Assembly (NCBI RefSeq): GCF_001661345.1
Contig: NW_017962913.1
Span: 1,245,428-1,309,427 of the forward strand
DNA: 64,000 nucleotides
Source of the DNA: Ascoidea rubescens DSM 1968
Lineage: Eukaryota; Ascomycota; Saccharomycetes; Ascoideales; Ascoideaceae
Direction of reading: 5' to 3'
This document shows positions 10,801 through 20,621 of this stretch, piece by piece. The notes under the pieces are model-generated. The model saw nothing but the letters and a program-made list of their open reading frames with translations, searched no databases and was not told the DNA's origin. Each line of letters starts with the position of its first letter. Within the stretch, counting starts at the first letter, position 1. The translations under genes were made by a program, and so were the position numbers.

Positions 10801-11555
10801 ACAGACTTTTAAGAAAATTGAATCAAATGACTAAAGAGTTGAGCAAATACAGTCATGTAAATAAGAAGGCGCTAGGGCAGTATAATAATTTTACGAAACA
10901 ACGGGATAATCTTGTGGAACGTCGAAAAGAATCAGATCGCTCAAAAAAATCTATTGAGGATTTGATAACAGCATTGGAAGAGAGAAAGGATAATGCAATC
11001 AGTCGGACATTTGGACAAGTCTCGAAGGGATTTTCTGAGATCTTTGAGAAATTGGTTCCTACAGGTGCAGGAAAATTGATTATACAAAAAAAGGCAAATA
11101 ATGGGGATGGAAATGGAAATGGAAATGGGAATAGTAATGGTGACGATAATGATAAGCTTGATTCTATACTTGATAATTATATTGGAGTTTCTATTTCTGT
11201 TTCATTCAATTCCAAATCGGATGAACAACAGAGAATTGAGCAATTATCAGGAGGACAAAAATCGCTATGCGCGATTGCACTAATCTTGGCCATTCAGAAG
11301 TGCGACCCAGCACCATTTTATTTGTTTGACGAAATCGATGCCAATCTCGATGCTCAGTACAGAACAGCAGTTGCTTCGTTGATCAACGAGTTGTCAGAAA
11401 GTGCGCAGTTTATTTGCACGACGTTCAGGTCTGAGATGTTGCAAGTGGCAGATAAGTTCTTTGGCGTGATGTTCAACAACAAGATCTCCAGGGTGAGCGA
11501 AATCAACAGGGACGAAGCAATGTCTTTTATCGAGGGCCAGCAGCAACGAGGCTAA
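7819..11555 (+). CDS. SMC3: Cohesin ATPase Smc3 (two exons: 7819-7833 and 7905-11555)
   Basis: Joining 7819-7833 to 7905-11555 gives 1221 residues (S. cerevisiae Smc3 has 1230) and restores the N-terminus MYIKK-IVIQGFKTYKN. Without the first exon the longest ATG frame starts at 8055 and lacks the nucleotide-binding motif. Visible parts are Walker A GRNGSGKS (32-39), the acetyl-lysine pair of GLKKDDY (Lys104/105, the Eco1 targets in cohesin), coiled coil to about 480, a hinge near 490-640 with GPLGELIEV and TGGYRDQKRSR, returning coiled coil, then the ABC signature LSGGQKSLCAIAL and Walker B FYLFDEIDANLD. A Gly/Asn repeat (GNGNGNGNSNGDD) lies in the C-terminal head near 11100-11150, probably a surface loop. 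Smc3 forms the cohesin ring with Smc1 and Mcd1; MCD1 is also in this window at 52.3 kb. Confidence 0.95.
7834..7904 (+). other. SMC3 intron, 71 bp, with non-standard 5' splice site
   Basis: The intron begins GTGTGT at 7834 instead of the usual yeast GTATGT, has a perfect branch site TACTAAC at 7885-7891 and ends TTTAG at 7904. An AG at 7898-7899 would shift the frame, so 7904 is the expected acceptor. Splicing joins five codons (MYIKK) to the conserved IVIQGFKTY. The call rests on protein conservation plus the branch site. I saw no other intron in the window. Confidence 0.85.
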
Positions 11556-11973
11556 GAACGCTGTGGATGGGTGAGAAGCTTTTGCTAGTTTATACCATCT
11601 ATACTACCTGTACTTTGCAAATGCAAGTTGTTGCTCTTGCCCGATCGGGACGCGGCATGTACCTGCAACACCAGGCTTCTCTGCGCGCATCACACACTGC
11701 ATGCGTCATTTCTGTTTCAGAGGGAAATTGTCGCATGAGAGCCTTTGGAAACCGGCCAGAGGGCAGAATGGGTGAGAAATCGTCGCAGAAGAAGGGCAAG
11801 GCTAGGCAAATCAGAAGAAATAGCTGCCTGAAACCATCCTACTTCAGGAGAACAGCTGGGAGAGGAGCGAGGGTAGAGCCGATCAGTGGTGATGTCGTTG
11901 TTTGAGCTTCCAGCGAGTGTTCGCTGGGGTATGTTGATGGTTACAAAATGTGCGAGCTTGTGGAGCGAGAAAT

Positions 11974-12028
11974 GGGCAATATATAGGCAATATAGGCAAT
12001 ATAGGCAATATGTAGGCAATATATAGGC
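11974..12028. repeat. GGCAATATA short tandem repeat
   Basis: Five or so imperfect copies of a 9-11 bp GGCAATATA(TA) unit, seen directly in the sequence. Confidence 0.75.
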
Positions 12029-12232
12029 TCTCTCTTCCACTCCTGCGTCTTCTGTCGTCTTTTCCACCAAGCAACTCTTCTCCAAGCAACTCTTTTCCAG
12101 TTACTCCTTTAATCTCACTCAGTCGCTCTTTTCGGCCCACAGCATTGTATCAGTTGTTGGTATATTATTCTTTCTCTTCCTCCCTTTCTCATATCATTCA
12201 TACAGTTCACTGTCATTTCTTTAATAACTTAT

Positions 12233-12312
12233 TTATAATCATAATCATAATCATAATCATAATCATAATCATAATCATAACTATAACTATAACTATAACC
12301 ATAACCATAATC
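12233..12312. repeat. ATAATC hexanucleotide repeat array
   Basis: Roughly eight ATAATC units followed by variants ATAACT and ATAACC. The related repeat-derived open frame on the + strand (poly-Ile/Thr) is not a gene. Confidence 0.85.
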
Positions 12313-12493
12313 GTCATCTCATCTCATTATATTTTCATTTGAAAGCACTCCTGCTCTCATAATTCAAATTCTGTCTCTAATTCAACTCAATTCTCACACT
12401 ACACTCACCAAATTCCCCCAGCGCTTAATTTACTATACCAAAATCTTGATCCTTCAACCTCCAAGCACTTGATTTTAGACATTTATTCTCAAA

Positions 12494-14128
12494 ATGTTCT
12501 CAGTCTTTTCAGATTTAAATTTCCTTTTAACTCTATCCATTTTATTTCAAATCTCTTTGGCCACTTTACCGGTAATCGAAATCAAAGGCAACGCCTTTTG
12601 GAACTCTGACACAGCGGAAAGATTTTATATTAAAGGTCTAGATTACCAACCTCGTTCAACGAATGCCTCTCAAAGTTTTTATGATCACCTAGCAGACAAA
12701 TCCACCTGTGAAAGAGACATTGAATATTTCAAAGATTTGGGAATCAACACCATCAGAGTTTACTCCATTGATAACTCCCTTGATCATGATTATTGTATGA
12801 ATTTGCTAGATGAAGCTGGCATCTATCTTATCCTCGACATCAACACTCCAGAGGCTTCAATTCACAGAGAAGGCCCTGAATGCTCTTACAATATGTTTTA
12901 CCTTCAATCTATTTTTTCCACTGTCGATGTCATGGCCAAGTATGATAATCTTATTGGCTTCTTCGCTGGTAACGAAGTCATTAATGATCCTTCAAACACC
13001 AATTCTGCCAAATATGTCAAAGCAATTGTTAGAGACTTGAAAAACTATATTTCATCTCAAAATTATAGAAAAATCCCCGTAGGTTTTTCTGCCGCTGACG
13101 TCGTATCCTTGAGAGAACAAATGAAAGATTACTTCTATTGTGGTGATGACGATGCAGCTAAAATCGACTTTTGGGGTCATAACGTTTACTCATGGTGTGG
13201 TGAATCGGATATGGAAGCTAGTGGTTTTAATGATTTATTAGATTTGTTCGAAAATTACCCAATTCCAAATTTCTTTTCGGAATTCGGTTGCAACACCATC
13301 TCCCCAAGAATCTTTCAAGAAGTTCAAGCAATTTTTTCCTCTCAAATGTCAAGCGTCTTTTCAGGAGGTTTGGCCTATGAATATTCTCAAGAAGACAATA
13401 ATTATGGTTTAGTCAAAATCACTGATGGCAAGGTATCAACTTTACCAGACTATGATTACTTGAAATCAGAATTTGAATCCATAAATTTACCCAGTGGTGA
13501 TGGTGATTATTCAAACTCTAAATCTTCAATATCCTGTCCAACAGTCCAAGCTGGTATTTGGGACTCTGATAATGATTTACCAACTCTAGACGACATTGAT
13601 ATCTTCTTCTCAAATGGTGCTGGAAAACACCTTGGTGCTAACGCTGGAGACACTAGATTTAAATGCTCGTCTAATTTCGATTATAATAAATTCTCATCCT
13701 CATCCTCATCTTCATCTTCCTCTAAAACAACCTTGTTATCAGTAAGACAATCCAAGACTTCTCAGTCTCAGACTAAAACTATAACATCCTCTCTTTCTTC
13801 ATCAACTTCATCCACTACCATTATAAAAGTAGTTTCCATCAATTCAATTGCTGATTATGGTGGAATCGCCGTTGATAATGACGTCGATTATTCAAATCAA
13901 ACCGTCATCTACTCATCTTTTAAAACTGATCTTATTGCATTAGGCTCTAACATAACAACCATTCATCCTCCTTCGGCTACAACCACAGCTGCAACTGAAT
14001 CTATTAATCATATAACTACTGCCGGTTTTACTTCAGATTATTCAATTCAAACTGTTAATAACTCTAATAAATTAACTGCTCCAAGACTCATTCAAATTTT
14101 AAACTATATTTTAAATTTATTTTTTTAA
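12494..14128 (+). CDS. GAS5: GH72 1,3-beta-glucanosyltransferase, Gas5-like
   Basis: 544 residues with a hydrophobic N-terminal signal peptide ending near ISLATLP (residues 1-25). The GH72 catalytic domain starts at IEIKGNAFWNSDTAERFYIKGLDYQP. The acid/base Glu is in GFFAGNEVIN (Glu161) and the nucleophile Glu in FFSEFGCN (Glu263), matching the positions known for Gas1. There is no Cys-rich X8/CBM43 module after the catalytic domain, which places it with Gas3/4/5, and the wording is closest to Gas5. The C-terminal quarter is Ser/Thr-rich with a long Ser run, then a short hydrophobic end (IQILNYILNLFF), consistent with a GPI signal but weak as one. The enzyme would cut and re-join beta-1,3-glucan at the cell surface; its GPI anchoring would depend on the transamidase that includes Gaa1, also encoded here. 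Confidence 0.88.
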   Translation: MFSVFSDLNFLLTLSILFQISLATLPVIEIKGNAFWNSDTAERFYIKGLDYQPRSTNASQSFYDHLADKSTCERDIEYFKDLGINTIRVYSIDNSLDHDYCMNLLDEAGIYLILDINTPEASIHREGPECSYNMFYLQSIFSTVDVMAKYDNLIGFFAGNEVINDPSNTNSAKYVKAIVRDLKNYISSQNYRKIPVGFSAADVVSLREQMKDYFYCGDDDAAKIDFWGHNVYSWCGESDMEASGFNDLLDLFENYPIPNFFSEFGCNTISPRIFQEVQAIFSSQMSSVFSGGLAYEYSQEDNNYGLVKITDGKVSTLPDYDYLKSEFESINLPSGDGDYSNSKSSISCPTVQAGIWDSDNDLPTLDDIDIFFSNGAGKHLGANAGDTRFKCSSNFDYNKFSSSSSSSSSSKTTLLSVRQSKTSQSQTKTITSSLSSSTSSTTIIKVVSINSIADYGGIAVDNDVDYSNQTVIYSSFKTDLIALGSNITTIHPPSATTTAATESINHITTAGFTSDYSIQTVNNSNKLTAPRLIQILNYILNLFF

Positions 14129-14454
14129 ATTAATTTAAATTATTTATCAAAAAATTTTTGGCTTTAATAGTTGGTTGGTTTTTTGGTTTTTTTTTCATTT
14201 TGCTTAACACTTTAGAAAAAAAAACATTATCATCAACTTGATCAATGTACTTTTATTATATTAATATTTGTAAAATATATGTAAAAAAAAACCTTTTAAT
14301 TTTTTTCATGCTTGTTTTTTTATTTGCAATTAAATTTATTCCGATTTTAATAGCTGATTTTTAATAAAATTATTTCTTTTTACTTTTTTAAAATAAATTG
14401 TAACTCGAGTAAATAAAAAAAAATCATAAATAATATATTTTTGTTATAAAATAT
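14129..14454. other. AT-rich convergent spacer GAS5 / WD40 gene
   Basis: About 325 bp between two 3' ends, dominated by T- and A-runs that probably hold both polyadenylation regions. I see no gene or RNA in it. Confidence 0.5.
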
Positions 14455-15768
14455 TTAATCTTTATTTCTATTTTTATTTTCCTTATTATTATGTTTATGG
14501 TCATGTTTACTTTTTCCAATTCTCCCTTTTTTATTAATTTTGTCTTTCGATTTATTTTCTTTTTTATTCCTCTTTTTTTTAGATTTAATGGAATTTCTTT
14601 TTGCAATTTCTAATTCCATTTTTTTATCTAAAGTAGAATATACTTGAGTTTTACTGTCATTAGCATCAATGTCAATATCAAAACCAGTGCTATTAGTATT
14701 GTTAGACAATAATAAATTTTCACTTGGTCCATTAATTTGATTAATATAATTCGAATAATTTTTGAATACATGAAGATAATCTTGATTCTGCAATTGCCAA
14801 ATATCTATTGAATTGTTTTCTCCCGCAGTGAAAATCATTTTGTTATCTGGTTTATCATAAGGAATATAAACACTTCGAACAACTTCATTATTGTTACAAT
14901 TTGGTATAATTATTGGGTTATCATAATTAATTTGGTCAAAATTATTGAAAAAATGAATTTTAACATTTTGATTATCATTAATTGAACCTGAAGCAATAAA
15001 CCCTGGATAAATGTCAACAACATATTCGCTATTCAATTTTTCTCTTAAATCACCAAATTCTTTTGGTTTAGATTCAACCAACTTATCTTCGTTACCTTTT
15101 GAAAAATTATTAATCTCGAAAACAGAAAACTTTTCAACATGACTTAATCCATAAAAAAATTTTTCACTAAGAAAATTACATGAGTGAATTGATTCAAAAT
15201 TAGCTACTTGATACAAAGCATCCTCTTCTTCTTGGATCGATAAATCATATAAATTTATGTATCCATCTGTTGATCCAGTTAATAAAAAATTCTTATTGGT
15301 TGGATGAAAATTAATCGAGGTTATATCGTCATTATGACAGTCATAGTAGGTTTTAATAGGAGCAGAAAGATTTCTTAAATCATAAATATATAGTTCAGCG
15401 TTATGATTGAACAATTCAGAACCTATAGCTAGCTGATTAAATTTTGAATTAAAAGAAATAAAAGGATTTTTATTGCTGCAAGAGAGTTCTTCAACTATAC
15501 CATTTGACCGCAAGTCGAAAAACTTCAAATTTTCGTTTGCTGAACAAGACCCAAGAAAATTAATGTCGTCGTTGATTAGTTTGCAGCAGGATATCGAGTT
15601 AGAATGAGGTTGAAAAGAATGAACAGCTGCTAGTTTTTTCAAGTCAAATATGTTGATGGAGCCATTGGATAAGGAAGCAGCGAGTAGGTTCCTCTCCTGC
15701 ACTGGTACCAAATCGAGGACCCAGTCTCTACAATGCAACGAGTGCACCAAATTAACACTGCTAGCCAT
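14455..15768 (-). CDS. WD40-repeat protein, WDR89/YNL035C-like
   Basis: 437 residues on the - strand from the ATG at 15768. About six WD-like units can be picked out, for example LLAASLSNGSINIFDL near 27-42, FLGSCSANENLKFFDLRS, FLLTGSTDGYINLYDL and MIFTAGENNSIDIWQL. These should close one beta-propeller. The last 50 residues form a Lys/Asn-rich tail likely to act as a nuclear or nucleolar signal. Overall layout resembles human WDR89 and the uncharacterised S. cerevisiae nuclear protein YNL035C, but I cannot prove orthology by eye. It shares a 272-bp divergent promoter with the RPA14-like gene. No biochemical role is claimed. Confidence 0.6.
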   Translation of the reverse strand: MASSVNLVHSLHCRDWVLDLVPVQERNLLAASLSNGSINIFDLKKLAAVHSFQPHSNSISCCKLINDDINFLGSCSANENLKFFDLRSNGIVEELSCSNKNPFISFNSKFNQLAIGSELFNHNAELYIYDLRNLSAPIKTYYDCHNDDITSINFHPTNKNFLLTGSTDGYINLYDLSIQEEEDALYQVANFESIHSCNFLSEKFFYGLSHVEKFSVFEINNFSKGNEDKLVESKPKEFGDLREKLNSEYVVDIYPGFIASGSINDNQNVKIHFFNNFDQINYDNPIIIPNCNNNEVVRSVYIPYDKPDNKMIFTAGENNSIDIWQLQNQDYLHVFKNYSNYINQINGPSENLLLSNNTNSTGFDIDIDANDSKTQVYSTLDKKMELEIAKRNSIKSKKKRNKKENKSKDKINKKGRIGKSKHDHKHNNKENKNRNKD

Positions 15769-15927
15769 TGAGTGTGCAATGTTGTAGGTTCTGTTTGGTG
15801 CAAATCTAGCTTTTGTCTCTGCTGCGTCTGGTGGTTGTGCTGCTTTTGCTGCTTTTTTTTCTGCTGAACTTTTATTTCCAGAGGATGCTGCAGGAAGCTG
15901 TTGGCTCCAGCTTTGTGGGTTGTTTTT

Positions 15928-15938
15928 TGAAAAATTTT
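15928..15938. promoter_or_regulatory. RRPE-like element upstream of RPA14
   Basis: TGAAAAATTTT about 100 bp before the RPA14 ATG. This matches the rRNA-processing element bound by Stb3 upstream of yeast ribosome-biogenesis genes. No PAC box (GCGATGAG) was seen beside it. It lies in the divergent spacer, so it could also serve the WD40 gene. Confidence 0.5.
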
Positions 15939-16040
15939 AAACTGCGACGAAAATTCAAGCTCTGAAGAAGCTGATTCAAAACCCAGTTATCAACCAGGAA
16001 ATATCTGGCGACAAAACGTTGTTGTGCTGCAATTGAAAAG

Positions 16041-16754
16041 ATGTTCAGAAACAAAAGAACTTATTTTTCAGCAGTGACAGCGCCCACTGCAGTCAAAGTG
16101 AGAAACAGCAAGACGCTTGACACATTTGCAGTGGAGTCGTTGCTAACTGAGTTTATCTCAAATGTCGAACTGAGACAAAAGATGGTATTGCTCTCAAGCA
16201 CACATTTCAGTGATCCTCAAGATACCAAAGATGAGACGAATCCAGTGTCATTAGCTACCCACAGCAGTTCGGTTTTGAATAGAACAATTTTGACCCAATT
16301 AAAGAGAGTGCAGAGGGAGTTAAGAGGATTACCTCCCACTTTGGAATTGCCCAACACTTTCAATCGCAATAAAAACAGCAAAAAGAACAAGCAACCAACT
16401 GTTACAATAATAGAAAATGAAACACTATCCGATATTAACGAGAAAACTAGCACAATTGAAATTATCAATATTGACAACAATGCTGGTGATGATCAACAAG
16501 AGTCCATTGAGAAAAAAGTTAAACTAAATCAAGAAGTTTCGAACAGTAGAAAACGTCTGCGTTCTCACGATGACGGTCACAATTCTGGCAAAAAATCAAT
16601 TTCAAAGGAAGAAAGAAAAAGAAATAAAAGAGAAAAGAGAAAAGTTGTTAAAAAGAAAACTATTGAAAAAAAAACACTCAAAAACAAGCTAGAGGCTGAA
16701 GCTGTAACTAGGAATGAAGATGTTAAAGTTAAAGTGGAACCTATAAAGAAATAA
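16041..16754 (+). CDS. RPA14: Probable RNA polymerase I subunit Rpa14, with long basic tail
   Basis: 237 residues. The key match is LTQLKRVQRELRGLPP (residues 84-99), which parallels the S. cerevisiae A14 segment ISQLKRIQRDFKGLPP. The N-terminal part (about 14-43, with FAVESLLTEFI) fits the first helical segment of A14. Rpa14 pairs with Rpa43 to form the Pol I stalk, which contacts Rrn3 at rDNA. S. cerevisiae A14 has 137 residues; this protein adds about 130, including a C-terminal tail dominated by Lys/Arg (KKSISKEERKRNKREKRKVV and onward). Such tails are usual in nucleolar proteins. An RRPE-like site upstream fits a ribosome-biogenesis gene. Identity rests mainly on one motif and needs a profile search. 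Confidence 0.68.
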   Translation: MFRNKRTYFSAVTAPTAVKVRNSKTLDTFAVESLLTEFISNVELRQKMVLLSSTHFSDPQDTKDETNPVSLATHSSSVLNRTILTQLKRVQRELRGLPPTLELPNTFNRNKNSKKNKQPTVTIIENETLSDINEKTSTIEIINIDNNAGDDQQESIEKKVKLNQEVSNSRKRLRSHDDGHNSGKKSISKEERKRNKREKRKVVKKKTIEKKTLKNKLEAEAVTRNEDVKVKVEPIKK

Positions 16755-17092
16755 AATATTTTCAGTTCAACTGATCATTATTGTATTTGTATGTTTATAT
16801 TATTATTTTTCTTTGTTGATTTTACTATATTTTATTAATTCTTTGTCTCGTTTTTATTGTGCTGTTTTCCAATTTTTTTTTCATTTTTTTAATCGTATTT
16901 TACTAATATCAAAAGGGTATAAAGAATATAGAAATTAAAAATAAAACTAAACTAAAATTAAATCTTGAACACAAAACAAAAAGAATTAAAGTGCAAATAA
17001 CTTGAACTAATCTATTGGTTTTAAAAGGGAAAACAATTTTTCAGAAAGTTAAGCAATTCACAAAGTTAGTCTATAAAAAAACTAATCACTTT

Positions 17093-17123
<31 letters not shown>

Positions 17124-17315
17124 CAGAAAAAAACGAAACAAAAAAAAACAAAATAAATAAAAATATTAATTAGAAACAATAAAAAATTAAAACAATATAA
17201 CAACCGAAACAAATTAATAACAAAACTAATAACAAAATTGTGTAAAAATCACATTACCGAATTAAATAATATTTCAAAATTGATAAGAAAAAAGAAAGTT
17301 GTGTAGAAATAAAAC
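16755..17315. other. AT-rich convergent spacer RPA14 / LMO1
   Basis: About 560 bp between two 3' ends. It is A-rich on the + strand and includes an AAAAC pentamer run near 17096-17125. No gene or RNA recognised. Confidence 0.5.
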
Positions 17316-18304
17316 TCAAGTATAATAGAAATTGGTTGCTATTTCTTTTAAAGAATCATAGTCATATAAACCTGCAACAGTATCGTTTTCATCTAGTTGT
17401 TTAGTGATATCGTCAACATCGTGAATTAATTCTTGATCAAATTCAGTTTCATCATCTTTATCAACTTCTGGAGAAGCGTTTTTAATTTTATTGATATCAA
17501 GTTTAAAATCGAAATTATTATTTAACATTTCTTTATCATTTTTAATCAAAGTATTGAAATCTCTATTAGTTAAATTTAGAATTTGAATATTTTTTCTTAA
17601 ATCGACTAATAAGTCGATTTGTTCTTGGGTTGGGTTTGAGACTTTTAAATCATTAATCAATAATTTCAAACCATCTAGCCAAATAAATAAAAGCTCCTTT
17701 GTATCAGTGTAAAATGTCAACAAAGGCTTACTTGTCTTTGAGCGGATGACAACTTTTCTGAAAATTGATCTACTAACGATATTGATTAATCTTGATCTTG
17801 ATGAGATATTTGTTTTATTATTTTCTAGGTTTGAGACATCGAAGCCTCCAATTCTTGTCTTGTCAATTTTAATACCGTCTTTATCAATATAGGGTATGCT
17901 GCTGGTTCTTTCTTTGAATTCTTTATAGATAAGGTTATTTCTATTTGGAGATAGAACTAGGAAATAGACTTTGGGCCTTTTATTAGTAGAGTTTAGTTTT
18001 AAAGGATTTTCAGAGTAGACCCAGGAGCCTCTAGTCAATTGCAAGACTCTTTGTTCCTTGACGAAATCGTAAACTTGTCTGGCTAAGTTATTGTGAAAGG
18101 GTTTTAGTTCAGAAGACCATTGTAGGTAGTGTAAGTTTCTGAATTTAGCCAACTGGATTTTTCTCAATTGGTCATAAGTGAGATTTGACATTATGAACAA
18201 TATTTCGTCGATAAAGTTTGGATCTTCTGGAGATAAGATGTTTGAGGTTAGTAAGTTGTTTAGGTAATAATTTGAGTTATTAGGATTGTTGTTATTGGCA
18301 TTGC

Positions 18305-18374
<70 letters not shown>

Positions 18375-20345
18375 GTTGTTGTTGTTGTTGTTGTTGTTGA
18401 TCGAGTTATTTGAAATTGTTTGCAACGAGGCTCTGATGTTGTTGTGATTAATATTTATTCCATTGGCGTTGATATTGATGTTGCCATCGGAGTTTTTCAT
18501 TAGAAATTGGGAAGTCATTGGGTCAAAATTGTCCAAAGAAGTTAAGTTTGAGTTTGATTGTTTTTGTAGACGTTGTTGTTGAAGGAAGAGGAGATTTTGC
18601 TGAATAAATTCATTAATGTGTTGGAAAAGAAATTTGATTAGGTTCATGATGTTATTAAAATCATCCAATTCAGCGTTTGCATCTTTCCAGATTCTCAAGG
18701 CATTAAACATGGCAGAATAGAAGAAATTGTCCCAAGCGAATAGGTATTTTTTCAAGTATAGATAGTTGTAGTTATCGGAAGCGTTTGTGTAGTAGGATTG
18801 CTGACCGAATTTGTTCATGAAGGAGTTATTGTTCATGTTATTGATATCTTCAATGTTTATTGAAGTTTTTGGTTGGTTGTTTGGGGAAGAAACTAGATTT
18901 AGATTTGGGGTTGATGTCGATGTTGAGAGTGAGTTGAGAGTGTTGATGTTGTTTAAAGAATTTGATTTGTTGGGTTGGGAGGAGGTGCTTTTGTTTGAAT
19001 CAGTGCAAAAGACTTTGATTAGTAGGGAGGAGATGTATTTTGAGGCAGTTGGGATTGGGAAGCAGTTTGAGTTTTGAATGAACATTAGTTGTTCGAAGAA
19101 TAGTTTTTTGAAGTTTAGGTTTGGGTCTTTTAGAAAGATGATCAAGTTGATTGCGTCTAGGATGGAGTAGTTTTTGATAAAGTAGTTCAAGGGGTCGTTG
19201 GTGAAGCCTGATTTGATGTATATTTCATTAATTTTTGGTTGTTTAATGGGGGTGTTGTTGTTGATCATGGAGGAATGGTTTGGGTCTAATAGGGAGGTTG
19301 AGTTGAGAGATAGACCTGAGATAGATCTCGATAGGGATTGGGATTGGGATTGGACTTGGGCTTGGGATGGGGATTGTTGAGATTGCGATTGAGTATTGTG
19401 AGAATCGTTTAGTGTTTTTGAAATAATGTCCAAGAGTTTTTTGACTATCAATTGATGAGACTCAAGGGATAGGTCTATTGATAGGTTATTTAAGAAATTG
19501 TTAATGTTGATGAAACAAATAGTTAGGTCATTTAGTTTAATATTTAGTGGGTTAAAGTTGATGGGTTGTGAGATAGGTATTGAATTATTTTGGATATTTT
19601 GGATATTTTGAATATTTTGGATATTTTGGTTATTGTTATTATTTTGGTTGTTTGTATTGTTGATGATTTTGTCATCGTTGATGCTAATGAGGGTGTTTAA
19701 AAAGCCATTTTCCTTGATTTTCAAGAAAATGATGATGAGGTAGTTGATGTAAAAGTTCTTTTTTAGAATGAGACTGTTGCTTGCAGAATCAGACTTTTTG
19801 GACAAGTTTTGAATGGAATTTGATAGTCTGTAGAGGATTTTGTTGATCAAATCAATTGTTATGGTGATAAGCTTTATGTCCTGGGTGTACAATCTTTGGG
19901 TGATGATGTCAAAGATGTTGAGGTTTTTGATTAGGGAGTTCAATATGGGATCAAAAGAGTTGATTAGGAGGAACTTGGGAAGGTTTCCATTCAAGTAGAA
20001 GAGGGATATCTTGAGGATGGATTTGAAGGTCTCAGAGCTGATGTTGTTAGAGATAATCTGGAACAAGCTGGTGAAGAGGGATTCGTTGAAGTTGCTGAAG
20101 ATGGAGTCAGACTGGGGGAGGATCTCTAGCAACTTGTTCAAGACAACGATGGCATTAACCTTTTCCTGCTTGTCGTTGTTGGCTGTGATGTGGTACTTCA
20201 AGTCGTCCAAGTAGGTGAGAGAGGACAGTTCGTCAAGCTTAATGGGAAAGGAGCTGGTGGCAGCAGACCCAGAGGCCAAGGAGGAGGCATTGAGGAAGTC
20301 TGTAATGTGGTGGTTTATGGACCTGGTGTTTTCGTGGGCAGGCAT
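17316..20345 (-). CDS. LMO1: ELMO-like protein, probable Lmo1 orthologue
   Basis: 1009 residues on the - strand from the ATG at 20345. The N-terminal 350 residues look helical and armadillo-like, as in ELMO proteins. The region around LRKIQLAKFRNLHYLQWSSELKPFHNNLARQVYDF leads into QRVLQLTRGSWVYSENP, and about 170 residues follow that fit a PH-like fold ending in FIWLDGLKLLINDL. This order matches the ELMO C-terminus. Yeast Lmo1 (665 residues) works with the DOCK-type exchange factor Dck1 to activate Rho5 at mitochondria and other membranes. The extra length comes from low-complexity inserts: Asn- and Gln-rich segments near residues 220-260 and 310-340, and one run of more than 30 Asn encoded by AAT/AAC near 18300-18395. 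Repeat expansion seems recent since most codons are identical. Orthology is likely but not certain. Confidence 0.7.
18300..18398. repeat. ATT/GTT triplet array coding poly-Asn in LMO1
   Basis: More than 20 ATT triplets followed by GTT triplets on the + strand, read as AAT/AAC (Asn) in the LMO1 frame. The near-pure ATT block is a likely length-variable microsatellite. Confidence 0.95.
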
Positions 20346-20542
20346 CGTGGAGGTGGCAGCAAAGGAGACTCTAAAAGTGGAAGCAGAAGCAGCAAAAGCA
20401 GCAGAATATCAACAGTGGAGATCAAAACTGATTTGTTTCATCTGTCGAGCGCGCGTTGGGCGTTGGACAGCAAATCTCAACGGAAAGAGCTCCGCGCGAC
20501 GGACAACGGAAACGCGCTCAGGCGTCCCACATGCACGGGGCG

Positions 20543-20579
20543 CACGTGATTGCGCACTTTCACGTGTGACGTATATAGA
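20543..20579. promoter_or_regulatory. Double CACGTG and TATA region upstream of RQT4
   Basis: CACGTG at 20543-20548 and again at 20561-20566, directly followed by a TGACGT half-site and TATATAGAG. RQT4 starts at 20622. The 276-bp spacer is shared with the divergent LMO1 gene, so either may respond. Two close E-boxes upstream of one start are more than chance is likely to give, but the factor is not identified by sequence alone. Confidence 0.55.
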
Positions 20580-20621
20580 GCGGGCAACAGAAGAAGCAGC
20601 AGAAGCAGCATAGGCAGCAAC

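Larger units (their letters stand above)
11556..12493. other. Intergenic region SMC3-GAS5 with two tandem repeats
   Basis: About 940 bp with no supportable gene. It contains a short repeat of GGCAATATA units (about 11974-12028) and an ATAATC hexamer array grading into ACTATA (about 12233-12312). The open frames here are short, change strand and follow the repeats. The pyrimidine-rich stretch before 12494 is a plausible leader for the GAS5-like gene. Confidence 0.6.

Noticed and set aside
11567-12342. Several frames between SMC3 and the GAS5-like gene
   Set aside because: They overlap each other on opposite strands and include repeat-driven Ile/Thr runs.
20190-20621. Frames across the LMO1-RQT4 promoter, including an N-terminal extension of RQT4
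   Set aside because: They run through the CACGTG/TATA promoter and have no conservation; RQT4 is complete from 20622.
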